From an uncultured Lachnospiraceae bacterium (GTDB lineage: Bacteria > Bacillota > Clostridia > Lachnospirales > Lachnospiraceae): DNA of 64,000 nucleotides. The stretch spans positions 1 to 64,000 of the forward strand of contig CAJTKK010000010.1 in assembly GCA_910576535.1 (NCBI GenBank), in the 5' to 3' direction. The position numbers were made by a program, and so were the translations under genes. How positions within the stretch are numbered: the stretch's first letter is position 1; every line of letters begins with the position of its first letter. Below are positions 8,859 through 20,541 of this stretch, in pieces. The notes under the pieces were generated by a model that worked only from the letters and a program-made list of their open reading frames with translations, made no database searches and was not told the DNA's origin.

Positions 8859-10988
8859 TTATTTTAAGACCAATACACATACCGAACGGGGAGCCATTCT
8901 TATTTTTCCTCCCTCCAGTAAAGGCATTCTTTCCCATTCATCCGGAACCGCATTGGTAAAATACCTATTTCCTGTATCCACAGCCACATACCATCCCATC
9001 CCATACATCAATGACGGAAGGTAAAACTCCTGCTCTTCCCAAAAAACATTCACCGCAAGACATACAACATCATCCCTTGTATTATCCCTATTTCTTCCTG
9101 CATAAATAATCCGAAGAACTTTACAGTTATTGTCCCCTTCTATCACTTGTATTTCAGGAAACCCTAACGAACAACAGCCGGTATCTTTTCTGATAATATC
9201 ATGATCTTTCCTAAGCTTAATCATATATCGGAAAAATCTGTAAACATCTTTATTCTTCTCAAGAAGGTTCCAGTCCAGCCATGATATTTCATTATCCTGG
9301 CAATAAGCATTGTTATTTCCATATTGGGTATTGCAGAATTCATCCCCTGCAAGAAACATAGGAGTCCCCCGGCTCATCATAAGAACTGCTGCCGCATTCT
9401 TCACAAGTTTACGCCTTAAGGCTAATATTTCCTCATTTTGCGTTTCCCCTTCCTCCCCGCAGTTCCAGCTTCGGTTATCATCGCTTCCATCCGTATTATT
9501 CCATCCATTTGCCTCATTATGTTTCCAATTATAAGAATATAAATCCCATAAAGTAAAGCCGTCATGGCATGTAATAAAATTCACTGACGCATTATTTCCT
9601 CTATATTGGGGATCATATAAGTCTTTAGACCCTGTAATTCTTTTTGCAGCCAAGCCAGAAAGATTATAATCCCCCTTCAGGAAATCCCTCATTTCATCCC
9701 TATATCTTCCATTCCATTCCGACCATCTATTCCATGCAGGAAAACTTCCTACCTGATATAAACCGCCTGCATCCCACGCTTCTGCAATCAGCTTTACATT
9801 TCCAAGAATAGGGTCAAAAGCAAGGCTTTTGAGCAAAGGAGGATTATTCATAGGGGAACCGTCTTCATTTCTGCCAAGTATAGTCGCAAGGTCAAACCTG
9901 AATCCGTCGATATGATATACTGTTGTCCAATACCTTAAACATTCTAAAATCATCTGCTGGACAATCGGATGATTACAATTTAACGTATTCCCGCATCCGC
10001 TGAAATTATAATAATGGCCGTCCGGCGTAAGCATATAATATATATTATTATCAAAACCTTTAAAAGAAAAACAAGAACCCATTTCATTGCCTTCTGCCGT
10101 ATGATTAAACACAACATCCAGAAAACATTCAATCCCATTATTATGCAGCTCCATAATAAGTTTTTTCAATTCTGTTCCTTCATGATTATATTCAGCTTTT
10201 GCCGTATAACTTGTATTTGGGGCAAAAAAGCTGACTGTATTATAACCCCAATAATCCAGAAGATTCTTACCATTTATTTCTCTATGATCCTTCGTTTCGT
10301 CAAATTCAAAAATAGGCATTAACTCTACGGCATTTATGCCTAAATCTTTCAAATATTTTATTTTTTCCTGAAGTCCGAGAAAAGTTCCCGGATATTCCAC
10401 ACCGGAAGAGCTGTGCTGCGTAAAACCTCTGACATGCATTTCATAAATAATCAAATCCTCCATGGGAATTAAAAGCTGGTTACTGTTCATCCAGTCAAAG
10501 TCTTCCTTTACGACCCTTGCTTTATAACTGACCCCGTCTTTATTCCTTACGCCCCATATCCTCTGTCCACTTACTGCTTTTGCATAAATATCAAGAAGAT
10601 AATTATTTTTATTAAACATCAGCCCTTTTTTCATATCATATGGCCCATCCAAGCGGTAAGCATATTCAAAATCTTCAATATTTAGTCCAAATACGATCAT
10701 GGAATATACTTTTCCTATCTTGTAGTTTTCAGGAAATGGAATAACTGCATAAGGTTCATCCTCCATCCTGCGGAACAGAAGCAGTTCACAGGAAGTAGCA
10801 TGAAAAGAATGCACCGTAAAATTAACGCCGCATGGAATTGCCGTAGCCCCGTTTACCTCATACATTCCGGGACGTACTTCAAACCCGGATATTTTATCCA
10901 TAGGCACCATATGGATGCTTCTCATAGGAGAGATTACCTTATTGTCGTCTTGCAATTCTGCCATATTCTCCTTCAAATCTTCGCTCAT
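8859..10988 (-). CDS. GlgX/isoamylase-type glycogen debranching enzyme (GH13)
   Basis: A glycoside hydrolase family 13 protein of about 709 residues. An N-terminal CBM48-like domain (about residues 30-140) precedes the catalytic barrel. The catalytic Asp is in G-F-R-F-D-L-A-T, the acid/base Glu in L-I-A-E-A-W-D, and the transition-state His-Asp in C-H-D-G-F-T. V-F-N-H-T-A-E-G is the first conserved GH13 region. Such enzymes hydrolyse alpha-1,6 branches of glycogen or limit dextrins. The frame is open to 11027, but TGAGGT seven bases before the ATG at 10988 gives the start M-S-E-D-L. It probably shares a transcript with the S1 gene. No other glycogen gene is nearby, although a sugar kinase lies upstream. 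Confidence 0.88.
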   Translation of the reverse strand: MSEDLKENMAELQDDNKVISPMRSIHMVPMDKISGFEVRPGMYEVNGATAIPCGVNFTVHSFHATSCELLLFRRMEDEPYAVIPFPENYKIGKVYSMIVFGLNIEDFEYAYRLDGPYDMKKGLMFNKNNYLLDIYAKAVSGQRIWGVRNKDGVSYKARVVKEDFDWMNSNQLLIPMEDLIIYEMHVRGFTQHSSSGVEYPGTFLGLQEKIKYLKDLGINAVELMPIFEFDETKDHREINGKNLLDYWGYNTVSFFAPNTSYTAKAEYNHEGTELKKLIMELHNNGIECFLDVVFNHTAEGNEMGSCFSFKGFDNNIYYMLTPDGHYYNFSGCGNTLNCNHPIVQQMILECLRYWTTVYHIDGFRFDLATILGRNEDGSPMNNPPLLKSLAFDPILGNVKLIAEAWDAGGLYQVGSFPAWNRWSEWNGRYRDEMRDFLKGDYNLSGLAAKRITGSKDLYDPQYRGNNASVNFITCHDGFTLWDLYSYNWKHNEANGWNNTDGSDDNRSWNCGEEGETQNEEILALRRKLVKNAAAVLMMSRGTPMFLAGDEFCNTQYGNNNAYCQDNEISWLDWNLLEKNKDVYRFFRYMIKLRKDHDIIRKDTGCCSLGFPEIQVIEGDNNCKVLRIIYAGRNRDNTRDDVVCLAVNVFWEEQEFYLPSLMYGMGWYVAVDTGNRYFTNAVPDEWERMPLLEGGKIRMAPRSVCVLVLK

Positions 10989-11123
10989 TTTTAACCTCAT
11001 TTCTGCGTGGCTTTTCTCATATATCAAGTTTATGGATGCCGCGCAGACATAAACTTGCAGATGAAAATTTATGTTTTTTCAATCTTTTTCCCATTTACTT
11101 ATATATAAAAAACATTCATGTAT

Positions 11124-11166
11124 AAAAAGCCCATATATAATTTATGATAATCATATATAGGCTTTC
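11124..11166. terminator. Terminator after the sugar kinase gene
   Basis: AAAGCCCATATAT pairs with ATATATAGGCTTT (one G-T wobble), followed by a T-rich run on the minus strand. It lies 23 bases past the kinase stop. Confidence 0.7.
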
Positions 11167-11188
11167 CAGCTTTCCAATCATAATATTT

Positions 11189-12154
11189 TTAATAGGCTTT
11201 TATAAAATCTTTTACGTCTTCTTTTGAAGGCATTACACGCAGCGCACCTTTTTTCGTTGTAATAATAGAAGCAGCAGCATTGGCAAATGTCAGCATTTTT
11301 TCTAATTTCTCTTTATCCAGATTGTCCAGTCCATACTTCAATATAAAGTGAAGGCAGCATCCGCCGAAAGTATCCCCCGCTCCCGTAGTTTCTATCGTTT
11401 TTTTCTGCACAAACGCTGATTTTTCTACTTTTAAATCTTTATAATAAGCACGGCTCCCGTCTTTTCCCATAGACAATACAATAAGTTTAATCGGATACTT
11501 ATCCTGTAATTTCTTAATTCCTTTATCAAAATCTTTTTCCCCGGTAAACCACTGAATTTCATTATCTGATATTTTAAGTATATCGCATTGGTTAAGGCCA
11601 TATTCCACTTGTTCTTTCGCATCTTCAAGAGATTTCCAAAGAGGAGGCCTTAGATTGGGGTCAAAAGATATCAAAGCCCCATTCTCCTTTGCTTTTTTTA
11701 TGGCTTTCTTTGTTGCCTTCCTGACTCCTTTATGAGTCATGGAAAGAGTTCCGAAATGGAAAATTTTACAATTTTTTATTAATTTATTGTTAATGTCTCC
11801 TTCTTCCAACATCATATCCGCTCCCGGATTACGATAAAAGGAAAAATCCCTGTCCCCGTCCTTTAATGTCTGGACAAAAGCAAGGGTAGTCCTCACTTCC
11901 TTATCCATAATAAGACCCGATGTATTTATTCCCACTTCTTCCAATACATTTTTTAACTTCTCACCAAAGATATCTTCCCCTACTTTTCCAATGAAAGCGG
12001 TCTTATCCCCCAATTTCTGAAGCATAGCCAATACATTGCATGGCGCGCCTCCCGGATTTGCTTCAAACATTGTATTTCCTTGCTTACTTACCCCATTATC
12101 CGTAAAATCAATCAATAATTCACCCAATGCCACTACATCGTATTTTTTCTTCAT
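11189..12154 (-). CDS. PfkB-family carbohydrate kinase, probable fructokinase
   Basis: A 321-residue ribokinase-fold enzyme that phosphorylates a sugar with ATP. The N-terminal signature P-G-G-A-P-C-N-V at about 34-41 is typical of fructokinases, and the C-terminal motif T-T-G-A-G-D-T-F-G-G (about 256-265) carries the anion hole and the catalytic Asp. The S-F-D-P-N-L-R run near 165 also matches fructokinases. Fructose is therefore the best guess, but other ketoses are possible. GGAGG lies five bases before the ATG at 12154. The transcript ends at a clear hairpin, so this gene is separate from the debranching enzyme gene. Confidence 0.87.
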   Translation of the reverse strand: MKKKYDVVALGELLIDFTDNGVSKQGNTMFEANPGGAPCNVLAMLQKLGDKTAFIGKVGEDIFGEKLKNVLEEVGINTSGLIMDKEVRTTLAFVQTLKDGDRDFSFYRNPGADMMLEEGDINNKLIKNCKIFHFGTLSMTHKGVRKATKKAIKKAKENGALISFDPNLRPPLWKSLEDAKEQVEYGLNQCDILKISDNEIQWFTGEKDFDKGIKKLQDKYPIKLIVLSMGKDGSRAYYKDLKVEKSAFVQKKTIETTGAGDTFGGCCLHFILKYGLDNLDKEKLEKMLTFANAAASIITTKKGALRVMPSKEDVKDFIKAY

Positions 12155-12228
12155 ACCTTCCTCCATTCTGGAATCACATCCCTATCCCTTTCATTATATA
12201 ACGGCATATAAAATATTTAAATTATTTT

Positions 12229-13191
12229 TTAAAAAAATATCAGTTTTCCATAATATACAACAAATACACAAAGGAACAATACCCCATGCATCCGTGAAAG
12301 TTTCTTTTTACCCATAACACATAAGAAGAGGAGCAAAGAAGCGCCGATACATACGATGCTATCAAAATTAAAAGAATAATTATAAGGCACATCCGTTATC
12401 AAAGATGTCGTCCCTATGACAAATAAAACATTGAAAATATTGCTGCCTACAATATTCCCTACCGCAATATCCGCTTTTTTCTTCATGGCAGCCGTTATGG
12501 AAGTAATCAATTCCGGAAGGGATGTTCCGAAAGCAACGATTGTCAACCCGATAAGCCTTTCATTCATTTCAAATATCCTTGCCAGAGCCGTCGCCGCATC
12601 TACAGCAATGTTACTTCCCAATACAATAGCTGAGATTCCGATTACAAGAAGAAACAGAAGCATAAACATGTTTTCATTCACTTTTACTTCCGCTTCCTCC
12701 ACACCAATGCTAATTTGCCCTTTTTTTGCCATTAAAACAAGATAGACAAGATATACCGCCATAAGAATCCATAATAAAATACCGTCTACCCTTCCAAGAT
12801 ACCCTTTAAAATATCCGATTCCGGCTAAAAGGCAGGTAATCACAATCATAAATGGAAGTTCATATCTAACGGTAGATATTTGCACAGGTATTGCTACAAT
12901 GACAGAAGTAATCCCCAAAATCAACAACACATTCAATATATTGCTTCCAAGGATATTCCCAATTGCAATTGCTGCGCTATTATTTTCCGCTGTATTTTTT
13001 AATGCTGCCGATATACTGACAGCAGCCTCCGGCGCGCTGGTTCCCATCGCTACAATCGTCAATCCTATAATCAACTGAGGAATGCCAAATCTGTCCGCAA
13101 TTTTTGACGAACCGCCTACAAACCAGTCCGCTCCTTTTATTAACAACAAAAAACCAATTACCAACAATCCAAATTGAATCACTACTTCCAT
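12229..13191 (-). CDS. CaCA-family sodium/calcium exchanger (YrbG-like)
   Basis: A membrane protein of about 320 residues with ten predicted helices in two inverted halves. Each half carries the alpha-repeat signature, G-T-S-A-P-E-A-A near residue 50 and G-T-S-L-P-E-L-I near 225, together with G-N-I-L-G-S-N and G-N-I-V-G-S-N. The Glu residues in the two repeats bind the transported cation in known CaCA exchangers. It would move Ca2+ (or another cation) against Na+ or H+. The frame starts with GTG at 13200, but the ATG at 13191 has better spacing from AAAGG. It begins 38 bases after gyrA and could be the last gene of the gyr transcript. Confidence 0.88.
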   Translation of the reverse strand: MEVVIQFGLLVIGFLLLIKGADWFVGGSSKIADRFGIPQLIIGLTIVAMGTSAPEAAVSISAALKNTAENNSAAIAIGNILGSNILNVLLILGITSVIVAIPVQISTVRYELPFMIVITCLLAGIGYFKGYLGRVDGILLWILMAVYLVYLVLMAKKGQISIGVEEAEVKVNENMFMLLFLLVIGISAIVLGSNIAVDAATALARIFEMNERLIGLTIVAFGTSLPELITSITAAMKKKADIAVGNIVGSNIFNVLFVIGTTSLITDVPYNYSFNFDSIVCIGASLLLFLCVMGKKKLSRMHGVLFLCVFVVYYGKLIFF

Positions 13192-13229
13192 AACAGCCAC
13201 GCCTTTTCTTTCAGCTAAAATGATATATT

Positions 13230-15797
13230 CTATTCGCTTTCTTCCTCTTTTGGAAGAGTTATTTCTTCGTCATCCGGCAAGACAGGATGTTTTTCATTTT
13301 CTGGTATATCTTCTAAAGCATCTTCAAAATTTTCAAATTCATGGTCCCCGTCTGATACCTTTTCCCTTACTTTTGCAATCTTGGCAACTTTAGATCCTTC
13401 ATCAAGATTTATCATTTTTACCCCGGATGTAATCCTTCCAAGAGTGGAAATATCTTCCATCCTCAACTGTATAATTGTCCCAAGAGTAGTAATCATCATT
13501 AATTCGTGATCATCATTAACAGCTTTGACGCCTACTACATACCCTGTTTTTTCTGTTATTTTATAACACTTAACACCTTTTCCGCCTCTCTTTTGGACAG
13601 TAAATTCATCCAGGTATGTCCTTTTCCCCATTCCATTTTCCGATACAATGAGAAGGGAATCCCCTTGATGATCCAATTGCATACCGACAATTTCATCTCT
13701 GTCACTAAGATTCATTCCAATAACTCCCATGGACATTCTTCCGGTAGCCCTTACATCCGTTTCCATAAACCTTATACACATACCTTGTTTCGTCACAAGG
13801 AATATTTCCGTATTTTCATCCGTTATTTTTACTTCTATTAATTCATCATCTTCACGGAGATTAATTGCCGCAAGGCCGTTTTTCCTTACATTGCAATACT
13901 CCATGATATGGGTTTTCTTTACAATTCCCTTTTTTGTAGCCATAAATAAATTTTTATGGTTCTCATAATCTTTAATAGGGATAATTGCAGAAATTTTTTC
14001 GCCCGGGTTTAACTGCAATAAATTAATGATAGCAGTTCCTCTCGCAGTCCTGCTCGCTTCCGGTATCTCATAAGCCTTTAATCTATATACTCTTCCGAAG
14101 TTGGTAAAAAACATAATATAATGATGGGTAGTGGTCATAAGCAAATCTTCGATATAATCTTCATCAATCGTCTGCATTCCTTTAATGCCTTTACCTCCTC
14201 TATTCTGGCTTTTGAAATTATCAATTGTCATTCTTTTAATATAGCCAAGGCTTGTCATGGCGATTACCGTATTATCTTTTGGTATTAAATCTTCCATGGA
14301 AATATCATAAGCGTCAAAACCGATAGCGCTTTTCCTGTCGTCCCCATATTTTTCCGCAATAATGGAAATTTCATCTCTGATTACTCCAAGAAGTAGCTTC
14401 CTGTCACCAAGAATTGCTTTTAATTCCGCAATTTTTGCCAATAATTCCATATGTTCATTTTCAATCTTATCCCTTTCCAATCCGGTCAGGGTACGCAGCC
14501 TCATATCTACAATAGCCTGTGCCTGCGCTTCGCTTAAATCAAAACGTTCAATTAAACGTTCTTTTGCTTTCTGTACATTTTCACTGCTTCTTATAATCTG
14601 GATAACTTCATCAATATGGTCAAGAGCAATTAATAATCCTTGTAAAATATGATCTCTTTCTTCCGCCTTATTTAAATCATATTTTGTCCTTCTTGTCACT
14701 ACTTCTTCCTGATGGGCAAGATAGTTTGTCAACATATCAAGAATATTCATGACTTTCGGTTGATTATCGACAAGAGCAAGCATAATAATACCAAAAGTAT
14801 CCTGCATTTGGGTATGTTTATAAAGCTGGTTCATAATAACATTGGCATTGGCATCCCGCCTAAGTTCAATAACGACCCTCATACCTTCCCTGTCTGATTC
14901 ATCCCTAAGATCGGTAATCCCATCTATTTTTTTCAGCTTTACCAATTCCGCTATTTTTAATATTAGATTCGCTTTATTTACCATATAAGGAAGTTCTGTT
15001 ACAATAATCCGGCTTTTCCCGTTAGGAAGCGTCTCAATATCCGTTACAGCCCTTACCCTTACTTTTCCTCTTCCCGTTCTATATGCTTCTTCGCTTCCCC
15101 TCGTTCCAAGTATAATTCCCCCCGTAGGAAAATCAGGGGCTTTTACGATTGACAGAATTTCTTCCATCTCCGTATCCCGGTCTTCTTCCACCCTATTATC
15201 TATAATCTTAACAACAGCGTTTATTACTTCCCGTAAATTATGGGGAGGTATATTAGTAGCCATCCCGACTGCAATTCCTGTGGTACCGTTTACAAGCAGA
15301 TTTGGAAAACGGCTGGGAAGAACAGAAGGCTCCTTTTCCGTTTCATCAAAGTTTGGTACAAAATCTACTGTATTCTTATTAATATCAGCAAGCATTTCCA
15401 TAGAAATTTTAGAAAGTCTTGCTTCCGTATAACGCATAGCTGCAGCCCCATCGCCGTCCACTGAACCGAAATTCCCATGTCCGTCTACCAAGGGGTAATG
15501 AGTAGACCAAGGCTGTGCCATATTTACCAAAGCCCCATAAATAGAACTATCCCCGTGAGGATGGTATTTACCCATTGTATCACCTACGATACGGGCGCAT
15601 TTTCTATGTGGTTTATCAGGTCCGTTATTCAATTCTATCATTGAATACAAGACTCTTCTCTGTACCGGTTTTAATCCATCCCTTACATCGGGCAATGCAC
15701 GGGAAGCGATAACGCTCATAGCATAGTCGATATAAGATGTTTCCATTGTTTTTTTCAAGTCCACATCATGGATTTTATCAAAGATATTATCTTCCAT
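13230..15797 (-). CDS. gyrA: DNA gyrase subunit A
   Basis: A full-length gyrase A subunit of about 855 residues, which cuts and rejoins DNA in the A2B2 complex that introduces negative supercoils. The catalytic Tyr is Y123 in [10 protein letters not shown]. The quinolone-determining region has Ser84, but Gly88 where E. coli has Asp87. The C-terminal beta-pinwheel contains the GyrA box as Q-K-R-G-G-K-G, with a related Q-N-R-G-G-K-G earlier. The tail is acidic. GGAG nine bases before the ATG at 15797 is preferred to an upstream TTG. It lies 71 bases after gyrB in the dnaA-gyrA series. Confidence 0.98.
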   Translation of the reverse strand: MEDNIFDKIHDVDLKKTMETSYIDYAMSVIASRALPDVRDGLKPVQRRVLYSMIELNNGPDKPHRKCARIVGDTMGKYHPHGDSSIYGALVNMAQPWSTHYPLVDGHGNFGSVDGDGAAAMRYTEARLSKISMEMLADINKNTVDFVPNFDETEKEPSVLPSRFPNLLVNGTTGIAVGMATNIPPHNLREVINAVVKIIDNRVEEDRDTEMEEILSIVKAPDFPTGGIILGTRGSEEAYRTGRGKVRVRAVTDIETLPNGKSRIIVTELPYMVNKANLILKIAELVKLKKIDGITDLRDESDREGMRVVIELRRDANANVIMNQLYKHTQMQDTFGIIMLALVDNQPKVMNILDMLTNYLAHQEEVVTRRTKYDLNKAEERDHILQGLLIALDHIDEVIQIIRSSENVQKAKERLIERFDLSEAQAQAIVDMRLRTLTGLERDKIENEHMELLAKIAELKAILGDRKLLLGVIRDEISIIAEKYGDDRKSAIGFDAYDISMEDLIPKDNTVIAMTSLGYIKRMTIDNFKSQNRGGKGIKGMQTIDEDYIEDLLMTTTHHYIMFFTNFGRVYRLKAYEIPEASRTARGTAIINLLQLNPGEKISAIIPIKDYENHKNLFMATKKGIVKKTHIMEYCNVRKNGLAAINLREDDELIEVKITDENTEIFLVTKQGMCIRFMETDVRATGRMSMGVIGMNLSDRDEIVGMQLDHQGDSLLIVSENGMGKRTYLDEFTVQKRGGKGVKCYKITEKTGYVVGVKAVNDDHELMMITTLGTIIQLRMEDISTLGRITSGVKMINLDEGSKVAKIAKVREKVSDGDHEFENFEDALEDIPENEKHPVLPDDEEITLPKEEESE

Positions 15798-15868
15798 ATA
15801 TTCTGTCTCCAATAAAGTTATAGTCCAGCTTAGTTGATATTTATAAAATAGCCCTAAAAAAATGAAAG

Positions 15869-17812
<1,944 letters not shown>

Positions 17813-17856
17813 TCATTCTGCCATCATTGCGGCTTTTTTCTGCCTTAAATATCAAG

Positions 17857-18936
17857 CTATTCCTGTATAGTTCCTTCTACTGCTTTAAATACCTTATTTA
17901 TTTCAAACCGGTTATTTACGAATTCATCCAATCCGGTACATGTAATAATTGTCTGAACATCCCCTATACTATTGAGAAGATAATTTTGCCTGCTGCTGTC
18001 GAGTTCAGACAATACATCATCCAGTAAAAGTACCGGCGTATCCTTCGTAATCTTTTTTACAAGTTCAATTTCAGAAAGCTTTAATGATAATGCCGCAGTC
18101 CTTTGCTGGCCTTGGGAGCCAAATTTGCGGATATCAATGTCCCCTATCATAAAAGAAAAATCATCCCTATGAGGGCCTACACTGGTCTGTTTCATCCTTA
18201 TATCTTTTTCCTGATTTGTTTTTATGGAAGATTCAAAATGATTGATTTCCACATCAGGCTCATACTGAATAATAAGTTCTTCTTTATCTCCGGACAGTTT
18301 TTTATGTATCCCATATATGATTTCATTTAACTGTCCTGCAAAAATACGCCTTCTTTCTATAATTTTGCTTCCAAAGGATACCAGTTGGGAATCCCATATA
18401 TTCAAAGTATCTTTTAATTGCGGGTTAAAATACATATCTTTTAAAAGCTTATTTCTTTGATTTACAATTTTATTATAGTGATTTAGATTATAAAGATAAA
18501 AACTGTCAAGCTGACAAAGCTCCATATCCACAAATCTTCTTCTTTCAGCCGGACCATTTTTAATAATACTTAAATCTTCAGGAGAAAAAAAGACAACATT
18601 TAACAAGCCTAAAAGGTCTGCAGCCTTCTTTAATTTCTGCCCGTCCACTGCAACCCCTTTTGACTTATTTTTGCGAAGATGCATATCTATTTTATATTCT
18701 ATTTTCTCTTTTTCAAGATAAGTCCTTATATGGGCTTCTTCTTTATCAAAGCATATAATATCCTTATCCTTACTTCCCTTATGTGATTTTGTAGTAGCAG
18801 ACATATAAATAGCTTCCAGCACATTTGTCTTTCCCTGAGCATTATCACCATATAGGATATTCGTTCCTTCACTGAACTTTAAATCCAGAAACTCATAATT
18901 TCTAAAATTCATCAGTTCCAAAGATTTTATAATCAT
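17857..18936 (-). CDS. recF: DNA replication and repair protein RecF
   Basis: A 359-residue SMC-like ATPase that helps load RecA at single-stranded gaps with RecO and RecR. Walker A is G-D-N-A-Q-G-K-T-N at residues 30-38, the ABC signature region is near F-G-S-Q-G-Q-Q-R-T-A (about 275), and Walker B is L-L-L-D-D-V-L-S-E-L-D (about 305). It lies between the S4 protein gene and gyrB in the standard dnaA-region order, with gaps of 33 and 53 bases. Internal starts are not favoured because the N-terminal M-I-I-K-S-L-E-L-M-N-F-R-N-Y is typical. Confidence 0.97.
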   Translation of the reverse strand: MIIKSLELMNFRNYEFLDLKFSEGTNILYGDNAQGKTNVLEAIYMSATTKSHKGSKDKDIICFDKEEAHIRTYLEKEKIEYKIDMHLRKNKSKGVAVDGQKLKKAADLLGLLNVVFFSPEDLSIIKNGPAERRRFVDMELCQLDSFYLYNLNHYNKIVNQRNKLLKDMYFNPQLKDTLNIWDSQLVSFGSKIIERRRIFAGQLNEIIYGIHKKLSGDKEELIIQYEPDVEINHFESSIKTNQEKDIRMKQTSVGPHRDDFSFMIGDIDIRKFGSQGQQRTAALSLKLSEIELVKKITKDTPVLLLDDVLSELDSSRQNYLLNSIGDVQTIITCTGLDEFVNNRFEINKVFKAVEGTIQE

Positions 18937-18969
18937 ATATTACACCCTATTTGAAAAATCAATTTCTGC

Positions 18970-19179
18970 TTAAGCTTTTATTTTCATCTTCTTTCCGTCA
19001 AATTCTACTACATCATCATGATATATTTTTTTACCTCTTTGCAAAACACATTCCCCGTTTACTTTCACTTCGCCGTCAAGAATCACTTCTTTTGCATCTG
19101 CGCCTGATTCTACCCATCCTGCTAATTTTAAAACCTGGCCAAGTTTTATAAATTCATCTTTGATTTCTATTATTTCCAT
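18970..19179 (-). CDS. yaaA: S4-domain RNA-binding protein YaaA (RlbA)
   Basis: A 69-residue protein consisting of one S4 RNA-binding domain: F-I-K-L-G-Q-V-L-K-L-A-G at 11-22, then G-A-D-A-K and the strand motif G-E-V-K-V-N-G-E near 36-43. It occupies the usual place between dnaN and recF in Firmicutes and is thought to act in ribosome biogenesis. It is very likely co-transcribed with both neighbours, with gaps of 42 and 33 bases. Confidence 0.95.
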   Translation of the reverse strand: MEIIEIKDEFIKLGQVLKLAGWVESGADAKEVILDGEVKVNGECVLQRGKKIYHDDVVEFDGKKMKIKA

Positions 19180-19221
19180 ATTTTACCTTCTTAAACTTTT
19201 TCTCCAATAAAATTACTGCAA

Positions 19222-20331
19222 TTAATTTACGGTAGTAAAATTCACAGGAAGAATCAGATATATATATTTTTCTTCCGCATCCCTTATAAAACAGGGAGCT
19301 TTTGGATTTACAAGATAAATATCCACTTCCTCGTCTTCAATTACCCTAAGCGCATCTATAAGGAATTTTGGGTTAAACCCAATCATAATATCCTTTCCTT
19401 TTTTGTCAATATCAATTTCTTCATTCATGCTTCCTACGGCAGAATTAATCTTAAGCTCCATAATGCCATCCGTAATATGAATAATAATCGGTTTTTTATC
19501 CCCTTCTTTTACAAGCAAAGTAGCCCTGTCTATACAATTCAAAAATTCTTTTTTATTAATTCTTACTTTTGTTTCATAATCGCTGGAAAGCATTTGATCA
19601 ATCTTAAAATAATCGCCTTCTATTAACCGGGAAACTACCGTTGTATTGTCAAATTCAAAAACAATATGTTTATCCGTAAAGAAAATATGTACATCGCTAT
19701 CCATATCCCCGGATAATATTTTACTTATTTCATTTAAAGTTTTCCCGGGAACAACTACCTTCTTTGGCATATAAAAATTTTTAAGCCTTATTTTACGTAT
19801 TGATATCCTATGACCGTCCAAAGATACTACCTTTAAGATATCTTCATTAATTTCAAACAGCTCACCGGTCATCAGTTTATTGTTATCATTATCCGAAATT
19901 GAGAAAATTGTCTGTCTGACCACTTCTTTTAAAGTAAATTGGGACACAATAATAGAATCAATTTTTTCAATAGACGGCAGATAAGAAAAATCCTCCCCTG
20001 ATTTACCTATAATATTAAATTTAGATTTTTCACATGTAATTGTCGTTTTAAAAGATTCGTCAGTAATAATTGTTATATCGCTATCTGGAAGTTTTCTTAC
20101 AATTTCAAGGAAAATCTTTGCATCCAAAGCAATTATCCCTTTTTCAACAATATTTCCCTCAATAATTGTTTCTATCCCCAATTCTGTATCATTAGCCATT
20201 AATTTAATCTCGGATCCTCTTGCATCCACTAAAATACATTCTAATATAGACATTGTCGTTTTATTTGGTACAGCTTTTGATACTGTCTGAACTCCAGTTA
20301 ACAGATTAGATTTTGATAATACCAGTTTCAT
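19222..20331 (-). CDS. dnaN: DNA polymerase III beta subunit (sliding clamp)
   Basis: A 369-residue sliding clamp with the usual three-domain length. The N-terminal M-K-L-V-L-S-K-S-N-L and the C-terminal L-I-L-P-V-N run are typical. The protein forms a dimeric ring that holds replicative polymerase on DNA and is a docking site for many repair proteins. It follows dnaA after a 210-base spacer that holds one DnaA-box match, so it may have its own promoter there. Confidence 0.98.
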   Translation of the reverse strand: MKLVLSKSNLLTGVQTVSKAVPNKTTMSILECILVDARGSEIKLMANDTELGIETIIEGNIVEKGIIALDAKIFLEIVRKLPDSDITIITDESFKTTITCEKSKFNIIGKSGEDFSYLPSIEKIDSIIVSQFTLKEVVRQTIFSISDNDNNKLMTGELFEINEDILKVVSLDGHRISIRKIRLKNFYMPKKVVVPGKTLNEISKILSGDMDSDVHIFFTDKHIVFEFDNTTVVSRLIEGDYFKIDQMLSSDYETKVRINKKEFLNCIDRATLLVKEGDKKPIIIHITDGIMELKINSAVGSMNEEIDIDKKGKDIMIGFNPKFLIDALRVIEDEEVDIYLVNPKAPCFIRDAEEKYIYLILPVNFTTVN

Positions 20332-20409
20332 CGCGTAAAAACTCCCTTCCCGGAACAGCTCATAAATTTATTATGAATTTATTATTATACTTATTAATAG
20401 TTGTTGATA

Positions 20410-20418
20410 TGTGTATAA
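20410..20418 (-). promoter_or_regulatory. DnaA-box match in the dnaA-dnaN spacer
   Basis: TGTGTATAA is the complement of TTATACACA, one mismatch from TTATCCACA. It is the only clear match in the AT-rich 210-base spacer between dnaA and dnaN. Bipartite origins of Firmicutes often have boxes on both sides of dnaA, but a single box is weak evidence. Confidence 0.45.
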
Positions 20419-20541
20419 CATTAATATTATACTATTTTTCAAGGAAAAAAGAAATCATTATCTATGTGAAAAACTCAATATAACTTTATTTTTTTCCTTT
20501 ATTTACCCACATAAATGTTTTCATGTATTGAAATATACTTC

